Positions 5,807-8,317 of a stretch of DNA of 8,317 nt are shown here, in pieces. The notes beneath the pieces were generated by a model that was given only the letters and a program-made list of their open reading frames with translations, was not told the origin of the DNA and ran no database searches. The DNA comes from Deferribacteres bacterium (GTDB taxonomy: Bacteria > Nitrospirota > Thermodesulfovibrionia > UBA6902): assembly GCA_030598625.1 (NCBI GenBank), contig JAUVPO010000075.1:1-8317 (forward strand), in the 5' to 3' direction. Within the stretch, counting starts at the first letter, position 1; every line of letters starts with the position of its first letter. A program made the position numbers and the translations under genes.

Positions 5807-5896
5807 AAATCACCCATCAAATAAAAAAATATTGCAGGCGCCATGATATTTATGTTAAATTTCAACTAAATTCGAAAAGTAATTTCTTATCAATTA

Positions 5897-6544
5897 ATGT
5901 CTCCTCGAAAAGCGCCTTTAAAAGAAGATTACCCTCCCATTTTTTTGCATGACGAAAAAACCCGACAGAACTATTCGGTAGTCGCGGGTCTTGACGAGGC
6001 AGGCAGGGGGCCATTGGCAGGTCCTGTGGTAGCTGCCGCCGTAGTACTGCCTTCCGGGCTTGTAATTGAAGGCGTCAGAGATTCAAAAAAAGTTGCTGAA
6101 AAAGAGCGTAAAAATATTTTCTGGGACATTGTCCAAATGGCCTATGCGGTTGGTGTAGGGATGGTAGAAGCTGATACCATTGACAGGATAAATATTCTGC
6201 AATCTACTATGCGGGCAATGAAAATGGCCGTGGAAGACCTGGGGATGAAACCGGATATCCTGTTAATTGATGCTGTTACACTCCGGGAGGTCGGGATTAA
6301 GCAGGAATCAATTATCAGGGGGGAGTCTGTCAGTTCATCCATTGCCGCGGCCTCAATTATTGCAAAGGTTGTCAGGGATGACATTATGATCGGGTACCAT
6401 GAAAAGTATCCCGCATATAATTTCAAAAGACATAAAGGATACTCCACCAGGGAGCACATGATGAATATACAGAAATGCGGCCCCTGTCCTATCCATAGAA
6501 AAAGTTTCAGGAAGGTGATGGACATACAATTGCCTCTCGGTTAG
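5897..6544 (+). CDS. rnhB: Ribonuclease HII
   Basis: Cytoplasmic endonuclease that cuts RNA in RNA-DNA hybrids and single ribonucleotides embedded in DNA. Its 215 residues suit the bacterial family. The first catalytic pair D33-E34 lies in VAGLDEAGRGPLAGPVV, and the third residue D125 in LLIDAV. The family then usually has KGD before SIAAASIIAKV; here it reads RGES, so the fourth catalytic position is Glu (E143) rather than Asp. SIAAASIIAKVVRDD and the C-terminal HKGYSTREH and CPIHRKSF are standard. ATG 5897 has no clear Shine-Dalgarno. The gene normally follows rplS directly, but here the terminator and TA module intervene and I find no strong promoter in the 90-nt gap. Probably functional. 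Confidence 0.94.
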   Translation: MSPRKAPLKEDYPPIFLHDEKTRQNYSVVAGLDEAGRGPLAGPVVAAAVVLPSGLVIEGVRDSKKVAEKERKNIFWDIVQMAYAVGVGMVEADTIDRINILQSTMRAMKMAVEDLGMKPDILLIDAVTLREVGIKQESIIRGESVSSSIAAASIIAKVVRDDIMIGYHEKYPAYNFKRHKGYSTREHMMNIQKCGPCPIHRKSFRKVMDIQLPLG

Positions 6545-6549
6545 GACCA

Positions 6550-6595
6550 GCAGGAAATTGTCTCGTTCCGCAGGGACGGGATAACTCCTTCCTGC
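6550..6595 (+). other. Structured rnhB-to-DUF2784 spacer (nested hairpin)
   Basis: Outer arms GCAGGAA (6550-6556) and TTCCTGC (6589-6595) are exact complements. Inside them, TCTCGTTCC (6561-6569) can pair with GGGACGGGA (6573-6581) over nine positions including two G-U pairs, closed by a GCA loop. The fold fills most of the 58-nt spacer. No uridine tract follows, so it is not a classic terminator; mRNA stabilisation or processing is possible. Confidence 0.4.
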
Positions 6596-6602
6596 AAATT
6601 AA

Positions 6603-6992
6603 ATGATGTTCTATTTATTAGGTGCAGACATTGTAGTACTTCTTCATTTCCTCTGGATAATCTTTCTAATATTCGGCGCGCTTATAGGCAGAAAATATAA
6701 GTGGATTAAGATAGTCCACATCGCTGGAGTAATTTTTGCTCTTATTATACAAGTATTCGGCTGGTATTGTCCCCTTACGCATATTGAAACCAGGTTAAGG
6801 ATAATGCATGACCCGACTCAAAGTTATACCGGTTCATTTATTGTTTACTACGTTGAGAAAATTGTATATATAGGAGTTTCTCAGAATGTGATTCTGATAA
6901 TAACAATTATTCTTGCAATGGTCTCCGCATGGATATATTTGCGTAAACCGGAAAAACATGGACCAAAGAAGAAATTGGCAAACAAGTCTTGA
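6603..6992 (+). CDS. DUF2784-family integral membrane protein
   Basis: Small inner-membrane protein of unknown function. The 129 residues fit the DUF2784 pattern: N-terminal ADIVVLLHFLWIIFLIFGALIG (first helix, about 8-29), a second helix IVHIAGVIFALIIQVFGWYCPLT (about 36-58) with the family's GWxCPLT motif and E62 shortly after, then a polar stretch with YTGSFIVYYVEKIVY. A third helix QNVILIITIILAMVSAWIYL lies near the C-terminus before a lysine-rich tail. Two adjacent ATG codons (6603 and 6606) are possible starts, and neither has a Shine-Dalgarno. It lies between rnhB and rpsO with no clear functional link to either. The family assignment is from memory of the motif; no biochemical role is known to me. 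Confidence 0.8.
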   Translation: MMFYLLGADIVVLLHFLWIIFLIFGALIGRKYKWIKIVHIAGVIFALIIQVFGWYCPLTHIETRLRIMHDPTQSYTGSFIVYYVEKIVYIGVSQNVILIITIILAMVSAWIYLRKPEKHGPKKKLANKS

Positions 6993-7111
6993 AAATGGTA
7001 TTTGACAGCTGTGTTTTTTTGTTTTAATCCGGTATAATTAAATTACGCGCGAAGCGTATTGCTTGACTTTTTGAATTTAAAATTTTAAGGTCCGGCAGCT
7101 TAACTGATTGC

Positions 7112-7141
7112 TTTACATACCCATTAGACTTGTGTTACACT
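7112..7141 (+). promoter_or_regulatory. Candidate promoter for rpsO-pnp
   Basis: TTTACA (7112-7117; 5/6 match to the -35 consensus) and TACACT (7136-7141; 4/6 match to -10) are separated by 18 nt. The -10 is preceded by TTGTGT. Transcription would start near 7148, giving a leader of about 25 nt. Another TTGACA (7002-7007) and TATAAT (7033-7038) upstream are 25 nt apart, too far to pair with each other. Confidence 0.4.
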
Positions 7142-7147
7142 TCTATC

Positions 7148-7161
7148 TCTCTTAAAGGAGA
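7148..7161 (+). promoter_or_regulatory. Possible hairpin covering the rpsO ribosome site
   Basis: TCTCT (7148-7152) can pair with GGAGA (7157-7161) around a TAAA loop: four Watson-Crick pairs and one G-U. This would bury most of AAAGGAG (7154-7160), the best rpsO Shine-Dalgarno, which lies 12 nt before the ATG. A weaker AAAGG (7161-7165) lies 7 nt before it. bS15 autoregulates rpsO translation in several studied bacteria through unrelated leader folds. The stem is short, so this is only a candidate. Confidence 0.25.
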
Positions 7162-7172
7162 AAGGCGACTTT

Positions 7173-7442
7173 ATGGCTTTAGCGAAAGAACAGAAAGAAA
7201 ATATAATAAAACAGTACAAGATGCATGAGAGCGATACAGGTTCTCCTGAAGTGCAGATAGCTCTTATCAGTGAGCGTTTAAATGTTCTGAATTCACATTT
7301 CCAGACGCATAAAAAAGACCATCACTCGCGAAGAGGACTCCTGATGCTGGTGGGACAACGACGCAAACTTTTGAGTTATTTAAAAGCAATTGACAGAGAA
7401 AGATACAAAAAGCTTATTAAACAGCTTGGACTGAGAAAGTGA
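7173..7442 (+). CDS. rpsO: 30S ribosomal protein bS15 (uS15)
   Basis: Small-subunit ribosomal protein that binds the 16S rRNA central domain early in assembly and contributes to an inter-subunit bridge. Its 89 residues are the standard bacterial length. Conserved blocks are visible: KMHESDTGSPEVQIALISERLNVLNSHFQTHKKDHHSRRGLLMLVGQRRKLLSYLK, then RYKKLIKQLGLRK at the end. The ATG lies downstream of AAAGGAGAAAGG. The pnp start follows 6 nt after the stop, so the two are almost certainly co-transcribed, as in many bacteria. The 180-nt upstream region has several promoter-like words. Confidence 0.97.
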   Translation: MALAKEQKENIIKQYKMHESDTGSPEVQIALISERLNVLNSHFQTHKKDHHSRRGLLMLVGQRRKLLSYLKAIDRERYKKLIKQLGLRK

Positions 7443-7448
7443 CAGTGA

Positions 7449-8279
7449 ATGAAAAATGTTGAGATTGGACTTAAAGGAAAACCACTTACCCTTGAGACTG
7501 GACTATTTGCAAAACAGGCTGATGGTTCCGTAGTCGTAAGATACGGTGACACCGTTGTATTGGCGACAGCCGTTGCCAAAAAAGAAGCGAGAGAAAACAT
7601 AGATTTTTTCCCTCTCACTATTGATTATCAGGAAAAGGCTTATGCCGCCGGCAAAATCCCCGGAGGCTTCTTTAAAAGGGAAGGAAGGCCTACAGAGAAA
7701 GAGGTCCTTACATCCCGCCTGATCGACAGACCTACCAGACCTCTTTTCCCCGACGGTTTTTATTCAGAGACACAGGGGATCATTTCCGTATTATCATTCG
7801 GCAATGAAAACATATCGGACATCCTGGGTATTATAGGTATGTCCTCTGCGCTTTGTATATCCGATATCCCGTTTGACGGTCCTGTGGGCGCTGTCAGGAT
7901 AGGTATTTTAAAAGACTCATTTGTTGTTAATCCCGACCTTCAGGAGATTGAAGAATGTGATTTTACTCTTGTTGTGGCGGGGACGGAAGAGGCGGTAATG
8001 ATGGTTGAAGGCGGTGGGCTTGAGATCACCGAAGCTGTACTGCTGGAGGCCCTTGAGATCGCACATAAAGAAGTAAGAAGAGTTGTAGACTTGCAAAAAG
8101 AGCTTGTGGCTGTGGCCGGCAATACCAAGAGAACGGTCACGCCGCCGCAGTTAGATGAAAAACTGATGGAATCCGTTTCAGATCTTTCTCTTGAAAAAAT
8201 AGTGAAGTCCATCATTATACCGGATAAATTACTCAGACAGGACGCTCTTAATGAAATTCTCGGGGAAGTTATACCATAA
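7449..8279 (+). CDS. pnp: Polynucleotide phosphorylase, N-terminal part ended by an in-frame TAA
   Basis: PNPase is the phosphorolytic 3'-5' exoribonuclease of mRNA decay, normally about 700 residues: two RNase PH domains joined by a helical domain, then KH and S1. Only 276 residues are read here. They cover the first RNase PH domain (about 1-215, including GGFFKREGRP at 72-81 and SRLIDRPTRPLFP at 89-101) and part of the helical linker. The frame then meets TAA at 8277-8279. Beyond it the same frame stays open to the window edge and reads LNTWEEDISKDI, which resembles continuing linker sequence. Catalytic residues lie in the second RNase PH domain, so a 276-residue product would be inactive as a nuclease. 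Causes could be a real nonsense mutation, a sequence error or, less likely, readthrough. Start: ATG 6 nt after rpsO; Shine-Dalgarno weak. Confidence 0.9.
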   Translation: MKNVEIGLKGKPLTLETGLFAKQADGSVVVRYGDTVVLATAVAKKEARENIDFFPLTIDYQEKAYAAGKIPGGFFKREGRPTEKEVLTSRLIDRPTRPLFPDGFYSETQGIISVLSFGNENISDILGIIGMSSALCISDIPFDGPVGAVRIGILKDSFVVNPDLQEIEECDFTLVVAGTEEAVMMVEGGGLEITEAVLLEALEIAHKEVRRVVDLQKELVAVAGNTKRTVTPPQLDEKLMESVSDLSLEKIVKSIIIPDKLLRQDALNEILGEVIP

Positions 8280-8317
8280 CTCAATACATGGGAAGAAGAT
8301 ATTTCAAAAGATATTTC

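Noticed and set aside
7005..7020. ACAGCTGT followed by a T-run as a terminator after the DUF2784 gene
   Set aside because: The palindrome has no loop, so it cannot form a stable hairpin; at most two base pairs would remain.
7002..7038. TTGACA and TATAAT upstream of rpsO as one promoter
   Set aside because: They are 25 nt apart, outside the workable range for one sigma-70 promoter, and neither has a good partner at 16-18 nt.
7044..7058. TACGC/GCGTA inverted repeat as an rpsO regulatory hairpin or terminator
   Set aside because: Only 5 bp with no U-tract directly after; this is common by chance in AT-rich spacers.
1..8317. tRNA or rRNA genes, CRISPR arrays, insertion sequences or transposase fragments
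   Set aside because: I saw no cloverleaf pattern, no regularly spaced repeats, no transposase-like protein and no paired terminal repeats around the TA module.

Overview
The window looks like chromosomal DNA from a Gram-negative-type bacterium of moderate GC content. The thioredoxin, Ffh, bS16, KhpA, TrmD and bL19 sequences resemble those of Nitrospirota or Desulfobacterota-like lineages, but this placement is inference from residue style and gene order and is weak. TAA, TAG and TGA are all used as stops, so the genetic code appears standard. Most of the window is housekeeping sequence. The accessory part is one toxin-antitoxin pair.

Layout. Positions 1-350 (minus strand) hold the 5' part of an unrecognised gene that runs off the left edge and diverges from trxA. 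After a near-consensus sigma-70 promoter (461-490), the plus strand reads trxA (thioredoxin), trxB (thioredoxin reductase), ffh (SRP GTPase), rpsP (bS16, TTG start), khpA (KH-domain RNA-binding protein), trmD (tRNA m1G37 methyltransferase) and rplS (bL19). This is the widespread ffh-rpsP-khpA-rimM-trmD-rplS-rnhB cluster, except that rimM is missing between khpA and trmD. A hairpin with perfect 21-nt arms after rplS (4994-5037) looks like the cluster terminator. A second compact palindrome follows at 5066-5082. A VapBC-type module then sits where rnhB would normally follow rplS directly. It has a ribbon-helix-helix antitoxin, an overlapping PIN-domain toxin, and its own promoter overlapped by repeated 8-nt operator-like boxes. 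rnhB (RNase HII) comes next, followed by a small DUF2784-type membrane protein behind a structured spacer. Last come rpsO (bS15) and the start of pnp (PNPase), the classic rpsO-pnp pair.

The genes fall into four roles: thiol redox (TrxA/TrxB), co-translational membrane targeting (Ffh), ribosome structure and tRNA modification (bS16, bL19, bS15, TrmD, KhpA), and RNA turnover and R-loop or primer removal (PNPase, RNase HII). The main oddities are an in-frame TAA that cuts pnp at codon 277 while the frame beyond it still looks coding, the absent rimM, the TA insertion with its operator array, and apparent Asp-to-Glu changes at catalytic positions of both TrmD and RNase HII. I found no convincing new multi-gene system.
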